Source: Xylogone sp. PMI_703
Taxonomy: Eukaryota > Ascomycota > Leotiomycetes
NCBI GenBank assembly: GCA_021399445.1
Contig: JAJTUQ010000005.1
Coordinates: 5,270,001 to 5,334,000, forward strand
Direction: 5' to 3'
DNA: 64,000 bases
Under the pieces are notes generated by a model. The model saw only the letters and a list, made by a program, of their open reading frames with translations, made no database searches and was not told the DNA's origin. The position numbers and the translations under genes are program-made. Shown piece after piece: positions 49,434 through 59,236 of the stretch (its first letter is position 1; every line of letters begins with the position of its first letter).

Positions 49434-50132
49434 ATGTTGCACAAGGCTCTCTCAAGCACAATCTTGTGCCTTCTTCTTACCTCTAGTGTTGCAGCGGAAG
49501 AATCCTTCAATACTAGACTTACTTGGCACTGGAAGAACAATCCTCATGCTACAGCAGTCTCCCCAATCGGTCACAATATCACTATCACCACGCCCCCAGA
49601 TACCGATATCTGGCGCCCTGCTAAAACGCTAGACAATTTCACTGCGCCATATCTGTACACCACAGTTGCCACCCACAAATTTCAAGCAGTCCAAGTTTCC
49701 GTGACTGCCCACTGGAAGACCCTCTATGATCAGGGAGGCCTAGTTGTTGTTTTCCCATCACATAAGGTTAATGAGAGTAAATGGATCAAGGCAGGCATTG
49801 AATATAACGATGGGGCTCCGCGGCTAGGTGTCGTCGGCACAGATATTCTTTCTGATTGGAGCTTGAGCCCAATTACAGAGCCTTTCACCGGTGATGTGCT
49901 GGCGACTATATCAATTGAGAGACAAGGCACAGATGCGTGGGTCTACGTACTAGAACAAGGCGGAGCGACGAAGAGAGCTTTGAGGCAAGTTACCTGGGCA
50001 TTCAATGAGGGAGTGACGGATGAAATTCAAGTTGGCATCTACTCCGCAAAGCCGACTGAGGAGAGCGGAGCTCAGCATGCAAGGGACCCTATTAAAGTTT
50101 CCTTCTCGGATTTTAGCTTGCAATTGGCGTAA
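49434..50132 (+). CDS. Secreted DUF1349 (concanavalin-like fold) protein
   Basis: Single-exon, 232 residues. The ATG at 49434 begins a clean signal peptide (MLHKALSSTILCLLLTSSVAA). The DUF1349 core follows: RLTWHWKNNPH, then the characteristic QGGLVVVFPSHKVNESKWIK with AGIEYNDGAPRLGVVGTD and SDWSLSPI. Family members bind or act on carbohydrates by structural analogy but have no firm activity. Secretion to the medium or wall is expected. An upstream in-frame GTG at 49353 is not used because the signal peptide starts at the ATG. It is convergent with a polyol/sugar transporter. Confidence 0.88.
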   Translation: MLHKALSSTILCLLLTSSVAAEESFNTRLTWHWKNNPHATAVSPIGHNITITTPPDTDIWRPAKTLDNFTAPYLYTTVATHKFQAVQVSVTAHWKTLYDQGGLVVVFPSHKVNESKWIKAGIEYNDGAPRLGVVGTDILSDWSLSPITEPFTGDVLATISIERQGTDAWVYVLEQGGATKRALRQVTWAFNEGVTDEIQVGIYSAKPTEESGAQHARDPIKVSFSDFSLQLA

Positions 50133-50678
50133 GCACCATAACGTTATCATGGGGAAGTGGAGAATAAGGGCCGAATTCCAGCGAAAAATAGAGCGACAGC
50201 CAAACATGGTACAAGGGCAAGCCGTGCCTGAAAGCAATGCAAGTAACTGTATCTAAGAAGTGCAATAGAGATCCATGTCAATTTATTCTGAAATCGCTTG
50301 ATAATTAATTGCTCGCATTCATAAAACGTAGAGCCTATCAGCTTGATTGCATCGGCTCAATTAAAGGTACTGCAAAAGCGAGGCTGATCGTCTTGGTCAG
50401 TCCATTCTCTATTTGGTACTGTAGGTCCAGGAACAAGCTAAAGAACCCACATAAGTATTGATGAAACGTTCACTGGGAAAATTTCAAAGTTGGTAATGAT
50501 CATACTGTGTATACCAGGGTGGAGTGGGTCACCATCTGGCTTTACCATGACTTCTCCACAATCTCTATGGAGTACGAAAGCTGGACTTAAAAGATCTATC
50601 AGGTAGCATTGCTTTATACATTGTGACTGGCTGACTAAGAAGTAAACTTTCCTTCTACATACCGGCATCGTCATTCGA
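50133..50678. other. Intergenic region between convergent genes
   Basis: No feature recognised beyond short minus-strand frames. Confidence 0.4.
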
Positions 50679-52331
50679 CTATTGATATGCCCAAACTTTC
50701 CTGAACCTAAAGTGCATCAAGTCATTCCAAGTCACTTTCAGGTTATTCAAGTTGATTCTCATGACTTCCGACGCAGGCATCTCAAACACCTGGTTGATAG
50801 CCTCAAGTGAGAGGTTCTTCGTCTCAGGCATAAACAGCAGTAGAATCACGCCAATCAAAACCGTTATTCCGCAGTAGAACCCGGCAAACACCCCCGTCGA
50901 CGTCATGGCTACCGACATCTGTGGAAATGGATATGTAGTGACGAATGTCCCTGTCCAGTCGCTCAATGCCGCTATACTGACACCGTAACTTCGTAGATAT
51001 GAAGGATACACCTCACTGGCTACAACCCAGGGCCCAGCTCCGACACCAAGAGACCAGAACGCTGTAAACAAAACCATTCCGGTGAGATAGACGCCCAACC
51101 GTGTACCCAAGCTAGTCGCTAAAAATGAAAATCCGGTAATAAATAGTCCTACACAGACTCCTGGAATGAACGTGAGAGCCATTGTTCGTCGACCCAGTCT
51201 ATCGATCAAGAAGATAACTGGGATTGTAGAGAGGAACATTGCGCCGCCACCGATCAGACTCGAATATACGGCATTTTGGGGACTCAAGCCAGTGGCCTCC
51301 ATTAAAGTTGCCTGGTAGTATTCAATAGAGTTGATTCCTGATAATTGTTGCCCCAAAAACTGGTAGCTGACTGCAATGGCTAGTGCTCGAAGACATCGAG
51401 GACGCGTAATCAGATCCAGAGCGACAAATCGCCCCTTCCCCATGTCCTTCTCATATAAGATGACTCTTTCCATAATGAAGAACTCCTTGCGCTCATCAAG
51501 CATTTCAAATCCCCGGGCAGTCTTCCATACCAGGTAGGCATCCAGCTTTCTGCCTTTCTGCATCAGCCATCGGGAGCTCTCGGGCATCAATAACATGCCA
51601 AAGAATAAAATTGTCGAGTACACCACTGAACTGCCCAGGATGTATCTCCAGTTGCCCTTAAGCCCGTTGAAAATAGCAGCAGTCACGTAGCCACACATCA
51701 CTCCAAATGCAACCATGCATTGGTATAGGGTAACCAATCCGCCTCTCCACTTAATTGCACAGTTCTCAGCAACGTAAGCGGGCACAGTCCCTGATACTAG
51801 CCCCAAGGCGGATCCAAGGATCATCCGGCCGGCCAACAAGACTCCGAACGATTGCGCAGCAGCTTCCAAAATTGCGCCGGCTGTGAACAAAAGAGCTGAG
51901 CAGATGATTGCGTATTTTCTCCCAATTGCTTCGTTGACAGGCATAATAGTCAACGCACCAAATATGGCTCCTAAAGGAGTAAATCCCACAACCATAGACA
52001 TCTCCGAGCTGCTGAGATTCAAGTCTGACGGAAGATATATGGCCGCGCCGGAGATGAGAGATTGATCGACTCCAAACAAAAAACCCGAGGTACTGGCAAG
52101 GAGTGCCAAAACCCAGATGAACACGCCTGGTTTCTTGATGAGTCGGCTCAGAAGATACGGCTTCTTGCCACTTCTCACAAGTTCTTCCTCCAGTGCGGCA
52201 ATATCCTCATTGATTTGGGTCTCGCTAACCTCGTAGTAGACACCGGCGTCAATTTCTACGACAATTCTGTCGGTAGACTCATCGTTATTTTTCTCTAGAT
52301 GATCTAGATCAGATTTGATTAATTCGCTCAT
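50679..52331 (-). CDS. MFS sugar/polyol transporter (myo-inositol transporter-like)
   Basis: Single-exon, 550 residues, start ATG at 52331. The N-terminal 70 residues are acidic and cytoplasmic, followed by 12 predicted membrane segments. Landmarks: TSGFLFGVDQSLISGAAIYL in TM1, VNEAIGRKYAI between TM2 and TM3, RMILGSALGLVSGTVPAYVAE, LLMPESSRWLMQKGR after TM6, GQQLSGINSIEYYQATLM in TM7, DRLGRRTMALTFIPG, and PETKNLSLEAINQVF at the end. This set fits the inositol/polyol branch of the sugar porter family. Proton symport of a polyol or hexose is expected. No intron, unlike its neighbours. Confidence 0.92.
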   Translation of the reverse strand: MSELIKSDLDHLEKNNDESTDRIVVEIDAGVYYEVSETQINEDIAALEEELVRSGKKPYLLSRLIKKPGVFIWVLALLASTSGFLFGVDQSLISGAAIYLPSDLNLSSSEMSMVVGFTPLGAIFGALTIMPVNEAIGRKYAIICSALLFTAGAILEAAAQSFGVLLAGRMILGSALGLVSGTVPAYVAENCAIKWRGGLVTLYQCMVAFGVMCGYVTAAIFNGLKGNWRYILGSSVVYSTILFFGMLLMPESSRWLMQKGRKLDAYLVWKTARGFEMLDERKEFFIMERVILYEKDMGKGRFVALDLITRPRCLRALAIAVSYQFLGQQLSGINSIEYYQATLMEATGLSPQNAVYSSLIGGGAMFLSTIPVIFLIDRLGRRTMALTFIPGVCVGLFITGFSFLATSLGTRLGVYLTGMVLFTAFWSLGVGAGPWVVASEVYPSYLRSYGVSIAALSDWTGTFVTTYPFPQMSVAMTSTGVFAGFYCGITVLIGVILLLFMPETKNLSLEAINQVFEMPASEVMRINLNNLKVTWNDLMHFRFRKVWAYQ

Positions 52332-53573
52332 GGTCAACGATAGGGAAAGGTTTTAAAGAATATTAATTTAGAGAAAAATGAGTTTGCGTACAGAACAGCA
52401 AGAGATCCTGCGCGGCGTCTTATATTCTCGTGTCGATCTTAATGTTATTAGCTCTAGACTAAGCTCTATGGCATGGGCTATGCGGGGTTAGTTTCTACAG
52501 TACCAGGTTTAAGAGCAAGGGGAAGTGGGATAAGGACAGCCTTTCTTGGTAATCCGGTAGGGACATATGACTATATGGAGTACTCTCGTACGAAGCTTCA
52601 TCGAGACCAAGCCTGTACCTCTGGCGATCTTTACCAACAACAGCTGAAGAGCACTTAAGACTCCTGGCGGAGGAAGGGATAGCGCAGTGAACCAATTGCG
52701 AGACGTGTTCCTTTGAAGGTATCTAGTTTTCTCCGATTAGCGTTAACTCGGCAGAGTTGACATGGTTGAGACATAAAACGCATGAGTCAGTACCACTTTG
52801 AGCTTTCCAAGTGTGTATAATGTGAGTAATTTGTTGTATACCTTGTATTGTGATGGTCTTCAGGTATAGAGTAACATCTAGCTTCAGTTAGATGCTTTCT
52901 TACGAGACCACATTTCTACCATGGTTTCTCCATGGCTTAGTTACATATTTTGTTACAGCAGCGTTATACCAACTAGACATGTGTAGTTTTTTGCCCAGCA
53001 TGGCTGTGATGCCTGCCTCTAATGTCGTTTTGATATGGTCCTATTTAAATGACATGGCTATCTATTTATTATTCATCTGTCTTTATCATGCACTATTGAT
53101 AACTATCTGGATCTAAGATTTATTAGATCTTCTTCAATGTGTGGTTCCCGAAAACATGCAGCATTGTAGGCGTGGCCCGGGGAAAAGTGGTGATAGTGAT
53201 GCTGCCAAAGTGGGCCTGACATCGTAACCCCGCTTCGAGCACCGGTTCTGCCAACCTTTTGCAGGCCAACCCCCATTCTTCGCCCCGAAATCAATGCCAC
53301 AAATCGGTGAAAATTCGGGTGTATTGGCACGTGATAAATATTGAAAAAGGTTATTGAAGGTAGGAGTTTTGTACCTCCTTGGGCCTGACGGCTTACAAGT
53401 AGAGGTTGATGAGTATAGTGTATCATCATATCAGGTATCAAGTAAGTACTGACTTTCAGCCAGCTCTGTAAAGCTTATGGATAGGTGAATAGAATATTGT
53501 CATTGTAATATCTCAACTATCTGGACTAATGTCACTCAATCCAAACAGCCTATAATACGCAATACAAGCAAGG
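52332..53573. other. Intergenic region
   Basis: 1.2 kb with no supported gene. A 112-codon minus frame at 53103-53441 has no family feature. Confidence 0.45.
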
Positions 53574-53721
53574 CTAGGTCGGGGCAGCTTCTGATACTTT
53601 GAAGGTTGATACCTGATTTCCACACTATTGGTTATTCTTTATGTTTCGCGGTATAAAGGATAACCAATGGCGTGGAAATCAGGTATCAACCTTCAAAGTA
53701 TCAGAAGCTGCCCCGACCTAG
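53574..53721. repeat. Long perfect hairpin (50-bp arms, extended stem)
   Basis: The first 50 bases (from CTAGGTCGGGGCAGC) and the last 50 are an exact inverted repeat. Inside them, after a 4-nt mismatch, TTGGTTAT pairs with ATAACCAA and CTTTA with TAAAG, leaving a loop of about 12 nt. It folds into one long stem. Candidates: recent foldback element, or precursor of small RNA. Confidence 0.9.
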
Positions 53722-53783
53722 TCTTACCAAAAGTTATCCCAGCTATAAGCATTTGAGCCACTCTATTTCAGAAAAATACACTC

Positions 53784-53887
53784 CCAAGTGGTGGGCGCCA
53801 GGGATATTTTTCATCAGTGGAAGACAGGTTTTGTAAAATGTCGCCGTCCTCAACCAGTGAAAAATATTCCTTCCGCCCACCACTTGG
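53784..53887. repeat. Second inverted repeat, imperfect, 37-bp arms
   Basis: CCAAGTGGTGGGCG...GATATTTTTCA pairs with TGAAAAATATTCC...CGCCCACCACTTGG, with a few mismatches in the arms and a loop of about 35 nt. It starts 62 bp after the first hairpin. Confidence 0.8.
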
Positions 53888-53958
53888 AACTGGATACTTC
53901 GACGCCGGGCCGTCAAAGAGTAACTGAATAGCTTAGAAACCTACTGCGTTCAATTCTT

Positions 53959-54606
53959 TCACTCTGGTTTTCCCAGGCGACGTTTTCTCCCTCGCTTTTT
54001 TCCTTCAACATGGGTCTTGCGATGCCTCTGCATATTATCTTTTCTCGGGCTCTTATAGCTACAACGATCGTGGCCGCATAAGAGTTGTTCCCCTTCACCA
54101 TGGCAACTATTCAGGTGCCGCTCGACGTCTTTTGGGAGAGCAAATGCCTTCATGCACACTGTGCAGCGATGCCGTTTGAGATGATATCTGTTGTGACGAC
54201 TTTGGCAGGTTTAATAAACAGAGACATGAAGTATCCAGAGTATGCGAACTTACTTGTAATCATGGCGCTTAGCAAAAGTTTTGGAGCAGTATTCGCAAAG
54301 CCATGGGTGAGTAGAAGACGTATCTTGCAATAATACACTATCATCCAATGACCCGTCGCTGCTCTGTGCCATGCTAGCGTTTGCCGAAGTCGTCGTATCG
54401 TGTGTTGAAGAAGAGGGAGATGCTATAAAACAAGAATATGGTTCCTGCGACTGCTCCAGTTCCACCCCTTCTTCCCCTGGTTGTGTATCCATCAATGGAC
54501 CATGCTCGGTTGCAATTGCACCAAAGAATGACCTATCAAGACTTCCATTTCCCACTTCATCCGCAATCTGACTTGATAAACTAGAATCAGTAGATTCTTG
54601 GTTCAT
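53959..54606 (-). CDS. C2H2 zinc-finger protein
   Basis: Exons 54254-54606 and 53959-54187. Three fingers lie at the C terminus: LCEYCSKTFAKRHDYKYHLK with RH, CTVCMKAFALPKDVERHLNSCH, and LCGHDRCSYKSPRKDNMQRH with RKTH, followed by a strongly basic tail (KKRGRKRR) fit for nuclear entry. The N-terminal part is acidic and Ser-rich. The start is uncertain: 54606 is the first ATG, but the frame stays open with protein-like acidic sequence up to about 54870 without an ATG. A spliced 5' exon beginning near 55000 (GTAAGT donor) is probable. DNA-binding regulator with unknown target. Confidence 0.75.
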
Positions 54607-54898
54607 TTCAATTATTCGATCTGAAAATTCACTTGTCTCCGACTCTCCGATGATATCGAAGTTTCTTTCAAAATATTCTAGACCTACATTCCTTGAATCC
54701 TCCACGAGGCCAGAGCCTATAACCTCTGGCCAGCAGTGGTCGAAACCGTCTGGCAGTCCCGGATATTGTCCATCCCAGCTAGGAGATTCTTCTGATCCCG
54801 GCAGAGAGAAATCCTCGGGACTAGCATCTAGGAGTAGACTCCACCCGGAACTGTTCGACTGAGCTTGATCACTGTGACATTCAAACGATATAGAAGTT

Positions 54899-54925
54899 TG
54901 AGCGGAGGTAAATTACCTCCGCTCA
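54899..54925. promoter_or_regulatory. 27-bp perfect palindrome with CGG...CCG ends
   Basis: TGAGCGGAGGTAA-A-TTACCTCCGCTCA. It has inverted CGG and CCG triplets, the form bound by Zn2Cys6 dimers. It lies within the 5' leader/first intron region of the C2H2 gene. Confidence 0.55.
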
Positions 54926-55680
54926 GGAGCGAAGAAAACCTAGACTAGGGAGTGATTAGCATATAGAAGTAAAAAGAGAGATTGTTACTTACGTTGTTTC
55001 TTTCTTGGTAAGCTGTGATGGGAAGAAACTAGGAAGCGATGATAAAAAGTGATTAGAGAGGAGAAAAGAAAGGGACAACCGGGCTTGGGATGAAGAGGTT
55101 TATATACTTCATTTTCCGATCAGGATCAAGATGCGGGTGCGGCCAATAACAATTCTAGCCAAGCAGCCAATACCGCTGATTGGTCGGTTCTGGTGACCCT
55201 GAATGTGCGGCCTCACTTTTTACATCACGTGCCTTACGCACGTCATTGTGCAGGCAAGTACTTGAATATTTTGCTGCTCACCATCGAGAATATAGAGATT
55301 TTATGAACCTTGCACACGGATACCATCTACAAGGCTAAGGCAGGACCCTACGCGTAAAAGTAAGATTAAAATGGTCAAGTCACGTGTGAAGAATCACGTG
55401 GACAGAGTACGTGCAAGTAATATTTGAAGGCAGGTCATTAAGACTATGGGCAACTGGGGGTGGAAGAGATACATTGTCGAGCACATGAACAGCAAGGCAA
55501 TCTCAAATTCATTAATTACGGAGGAAGATATTTCAGTCTCTGGATGTAAGAAGGTATATTAAGATTCGCGGTTAACAATGTTGTATCTAAATCTGAATCT
55601 TAGACCTTGCATTTGCACAAAGAATTGGGAAAACTCAGAGAGAAAACCAATCCAGGTCTATATGGCCAAACTCCAAATTT
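54926..55680. other. Intergenic and 5' leader region of the C2H2 gene
   Basis: A consensus GTAAGT donor on the minus strand near 54990 suggests a spliced 5' UTR for the C2H2 gene. Otherwise no feature recognised. Confidence 0.4.
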
Positions 55681-56022
55681 CTATTCAAAGGACAAGAAAC
55701 TTTGGGCACATAGTGGCGACATGAGAACGTGTTCGACTGATTGAGTGCCAGTGATAAACTGCTGGCAGTTTGCATCAGAATAGAAGTTCACCTGGCTACC
55801 ATTGCCTTGCTCTGTAATCTGAACGGAACAAATCGGCGTTTGGTCAGTGTCAAAATCAGCAGCACTATGGCAGCCAGTGTTGTCGGTCCCTGTGACAATT
55901 GTTCGCACACCCACTCCTACATCGTCACCAGACCAGAAGATAGCTGAAAATCGAGCTTGTGTAGATCCGAATAGCATTGACATAGCGCATAAAAGTGCAG
56001 CGTTCTTGATAGATGGAGACAT
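55681..56022 (-). CDS. Small secreted cysteine-containing protein
   Basis: Single-exon, 113 residues. A clear signal peptide (MSPSIKNAALLCAMSMLFGS, cleavage after TQA) is followed by about 90 residues with four cysteines (GCHSAADF, PICSVQI, NCQQFIT, LCAQSF), enough for two disulfides. Composition is rich in Ser, Thr, Gln and Asp. No family recognised; small secreted proteins of this kind are effector or antimicrobial candidates in moulds. It stands alone between gene-poor stretches, and an A/T-rich promoter lies upstream. Confidence 0.72.
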   Translation of the reverse strand: MSPSIKNAALLCAMSMLFGSTQARFSAIFWSGDDVGVGVRTIVTGTDNTGCHSAADFDTDQTPICSVQITEQGNGSQVNFYSDANCQQFITGTQSVEHVLMSPLCAQSFLSFE

Positions 56023-57394
56023 CTCGACTAAAACATGATTAGACTTGAGGTAGTTAAAGAGCAGGTTACCATACCAAATGCTGTTCTAATAACCCGGTTC
56101 GTCGATTGGAATATATATTGTTTGAGCAACTTTCCGAATGTTAATGGTGAACGTTAAGAAAGGATAAAGAGCTCTTTATATACTTTTTTTGTAGGAGTAA
56201 ACCTGTGTAGCGGGATTTTACCGCTCCCTGTAATTACAGGTCACCATTGCAAAGGTCTCGGCTCCCTTTCCTTCTCTTCTAGTAATACCGGAGACTTAGC
56301 CAAAATAACTAAAGCGGAAGGATTCATACTCAGGGGTTAGAAAGCTATGCTGTTACGCCAGTCATAATACCAAGCCAGGGTTCCTGTCTTTACCAAATCG
56401 TCTTACTAGTTCGTTACCTATTATAGCACTAAGTAAGACCATGCTATGCAGAGCTCTTATTTTTCCGTTGTAAGACGGTAACACAAAGATTTTACAGCGA
56501 TTCACTTTACTCTTGTGGGCTGAAAGACTGATATCGACAGATGTCTCTGTGTCATGAGACGATTTTCCAGTTCAGATGGTATCGGTCAGAACAAGTAGTA
56601 AAGCAAGGGCGAGTGATTAGTGTGCAACTCCCTTCAGTTCTAGCCCTTGTAACCCTTGGAAGTTGCTGCATAATGTCCTGCCTAAGGGAAATGATATAGC
56701 CCTCAAATTATGCAGAATTAGTTCTAATTTAAAACTCCATTCGATGGTACTTTAATAGTCCTTTTTGAACTAAGTATGGCAATGGTGATGCTACCACCGT
56801 TAATTAGAATTAGCCATACGACATCGCTAGACAGATTCACAAGCCATGGCATTTACATTAGTCAAGGACATTTAGGGTGGAAGTCATATATTATTAAAGG
56901 TTTGCGCTGGAGGTTCTTCTTGACTAACCAAAAGATCTGGTGCTCGTAGATGTACCAACTGAATGATACAGAACAAGTCTCAGCCTATTGGAAATACCCC
57001 CAGTACGATAATCTGGGAACATAGATTGCACTAATTTAATGCAAAACTAACTAAGATGTACCCTGATAAACTACGAACATACTACTATATTCTGCATCAA
57101 ATTGAAGGGCATGGGAACTCTAGATCACCGATACTTAACGAGTAATGTAACACTGTACTGATGGCAAGCACCATATCACATTGAAGCTTCGGTAAGCTAA
57201 TTCTCTCGAGTTATTGAGATCATAGAGCAGCCCAATACTCATTTTGACCGCTCTCGAACTGAGAGGCAAGGTAACGCTGTATGCTTATTGTCAGCGCTAG
57301 AAGATAAGGAATAGTATTGGTAGCAGCGTTAGCCCCTGTCAGGATATAAGGGAGTATAAGCAGCCAAGCAATAAGAGCCCTCTTTTCGTTTTGG
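56023..57394. other. Gene-poor AT-rich region
   Basis: 1.4 kb with no coding or repeat feature that I can support. Confidence 0.45.
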
Positions 57395-57796
57395 TTTTTG
57401 TAACGTAACTCCCGGTCTGTCCAGCCACTTAAATTTAAGGCAAAACTGAGCAAAATCGCCTCCTAGCAATAATAACTATATTAACACATATAGTGAAGAT
57501 AATTTTAATCAATTATATACTTACTGCTAAATATGTATAATGATTGTAAGATAACTAATATTGGTCAATTATGTAATATTAGCATATCTGCATGATTTTG
57601 TGGCCTAAAATCATGACTAATAGTATTCTGCATATTTAAGAAAAGAGAAAAGAATACATTCAATCTTACATTGACTTAATTAGTTATATACCAAAAGTCT
57701 ATCTTATGCGACTATGTAGTATTTGCTAGGGGCGATTTTGCTCAATTTTGCCCTTAACTTAAGTGGCCGGACAGACCGGGAATTACGTTTCAAAAA
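57395..57796. mobile_element. MITE-like element, about 400 bp, with 75-bp inverted ends
   Basis: The left end (TTTTTGTAACGTAACTCCCG on to CAAAATCGCCTCCTAGCAA) and the right end (TTGCTAGGGGCGATTTTGCT on to CGGGAATTACGTTTCAAAAA) are inverted repeats of roughly 85 percent identity over 75 bp. Most differences are C/T or G/A. The interior is very AT-rich without a transposase frame. Confidence 0.7.
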
Positions 57797-59236
57797 TTGC
57801 TTAACTGTGACTAAGCTTATGCTAAGCTATGTCAAGCTTCGATTGTAGCATGGTTCCCAGACCCACATGGTCCAAATCCACAGCAGATAGCTGCCATATT
57901 CATAAAGGTATTCCGATATCCTGCCCCTCTTTGACCAAGAATTTACTTTCTGTTCTAAGCTTTTTACTACCCCGTACACTAGCATAAACTAGGTAAGCTT
58001 CGCTTTATATTGAGTATCACAAATATTACGTGGATCGAATTGGAAAGAGTAGTATTTGATGGTTTCATTCTAAAACGATCTACTATAACGAGGGCGCAGC
58101 AGTTGCCTCTAAGCGACTTTTAGCCTCCTTTTGATAGTATGCAACAAAGTTGGCAAAGACTTTACGCTTTCGTACAAAAGGTCACCCTGGTAAAATGGCG
58201 TTCCTAGGTAAGATTGCTGTCTAGGAATTGCTATTCCCCGAGCTTCTTACGCAGAAGGAGGACAAACCCCCGAATCGACCTTCATTATAGTAGGAGTCAC
58301 AAGCCTGCTAAAACATCACCAGTACAGAACGGTCTCTCTTGCTAAAATCGGCTTAACAATTATAATAAATCTACTATCCTTCCCCCGTAATACTTGTCAC
58401 CCAACCCACAGACTCCTTGGTCTGACACTCTCATTTGCTCAAGCTCCGGTATACGAGGTCAAAAAAAAAAAAATCATCAGAATTACCCAATTCGGATTAT
58501 GAGGTCCTTGCGTGCCTTGTCTAAATCTTACACGGAGCCCGTGCCGAGGTTGCAATATTCTCCAGTTTTGCCCTTGTGGGTGACGAGTATTACGGGGGGA
58601 TAGTGGTTGAGTTAACTTGGAAAGTGACACGACTCTCCCGCTATGCAAACTACTAGCTCACAGGGTAAGTGTGGAGGCTACATTGTACGGGATCTTTATG
58701 TAACATGCAGCATTGATTACTGGTTGCACTTAAGCTGTACGAAATAATTTGTATACATTGAGGCATATCTGTTATATACTATTAATTATTTGTCCGATCT
58801 CTTGCTCATCACTTAATCGCTCCCTTTTTTGTACGTTTGTGGACCAAAAAAAGAGGCCGGACTGAGGGAAACGCCGACCGTATTAGTCCGACTTTATGCG
58901 ATTTACCCCACAAATGCCTTTAGCTGCCTATTCCAGATATAACTACTCATTATAGCGGATACCCTCATTTAAAATGATGCGCCTGTAAGTTGATTATTCA
59001 GATGATGAGGCATTTTCCCTGTATTAGCTTGATTTCACCTAAAGGAAGTTAAATTTTTATCAGATAATAATTGATTATATGGTAATCTTTATTCCAGCTA
59101 TAGTACTCAGTCATTAGACCTAATACTTTATCTACCCAGGACATTGTATTTATGAGTCTCTTTTGGAGCTGAAGAAATTGTTCTTGACCCAATCATTTCT
59201 GCAAATCCTATCGGTAGCTTAGGATATCCATATCCT
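57797..59236. other. Gene-poor region
   Basis: 1.4 kb between the MITE-like element and the aldehyde dehydrogenase. A-run at about 58460. A CCGACCGTATTAGTCCGAC word at 58875 hints at more element debris. Confidence 0.4.

Noticed and set aside
53103..53441. 112-codon minus-strand frame in the spacer before the hairpins
   Set aside because: His/Arg-rich composition without domain features and no supporting context; likely chance.
57220..57453. 77-codon minus-strand frame
   Set aside because: It starts from a non-ATG region, overlaps the inverted end of the MITE-like element and has no family features.
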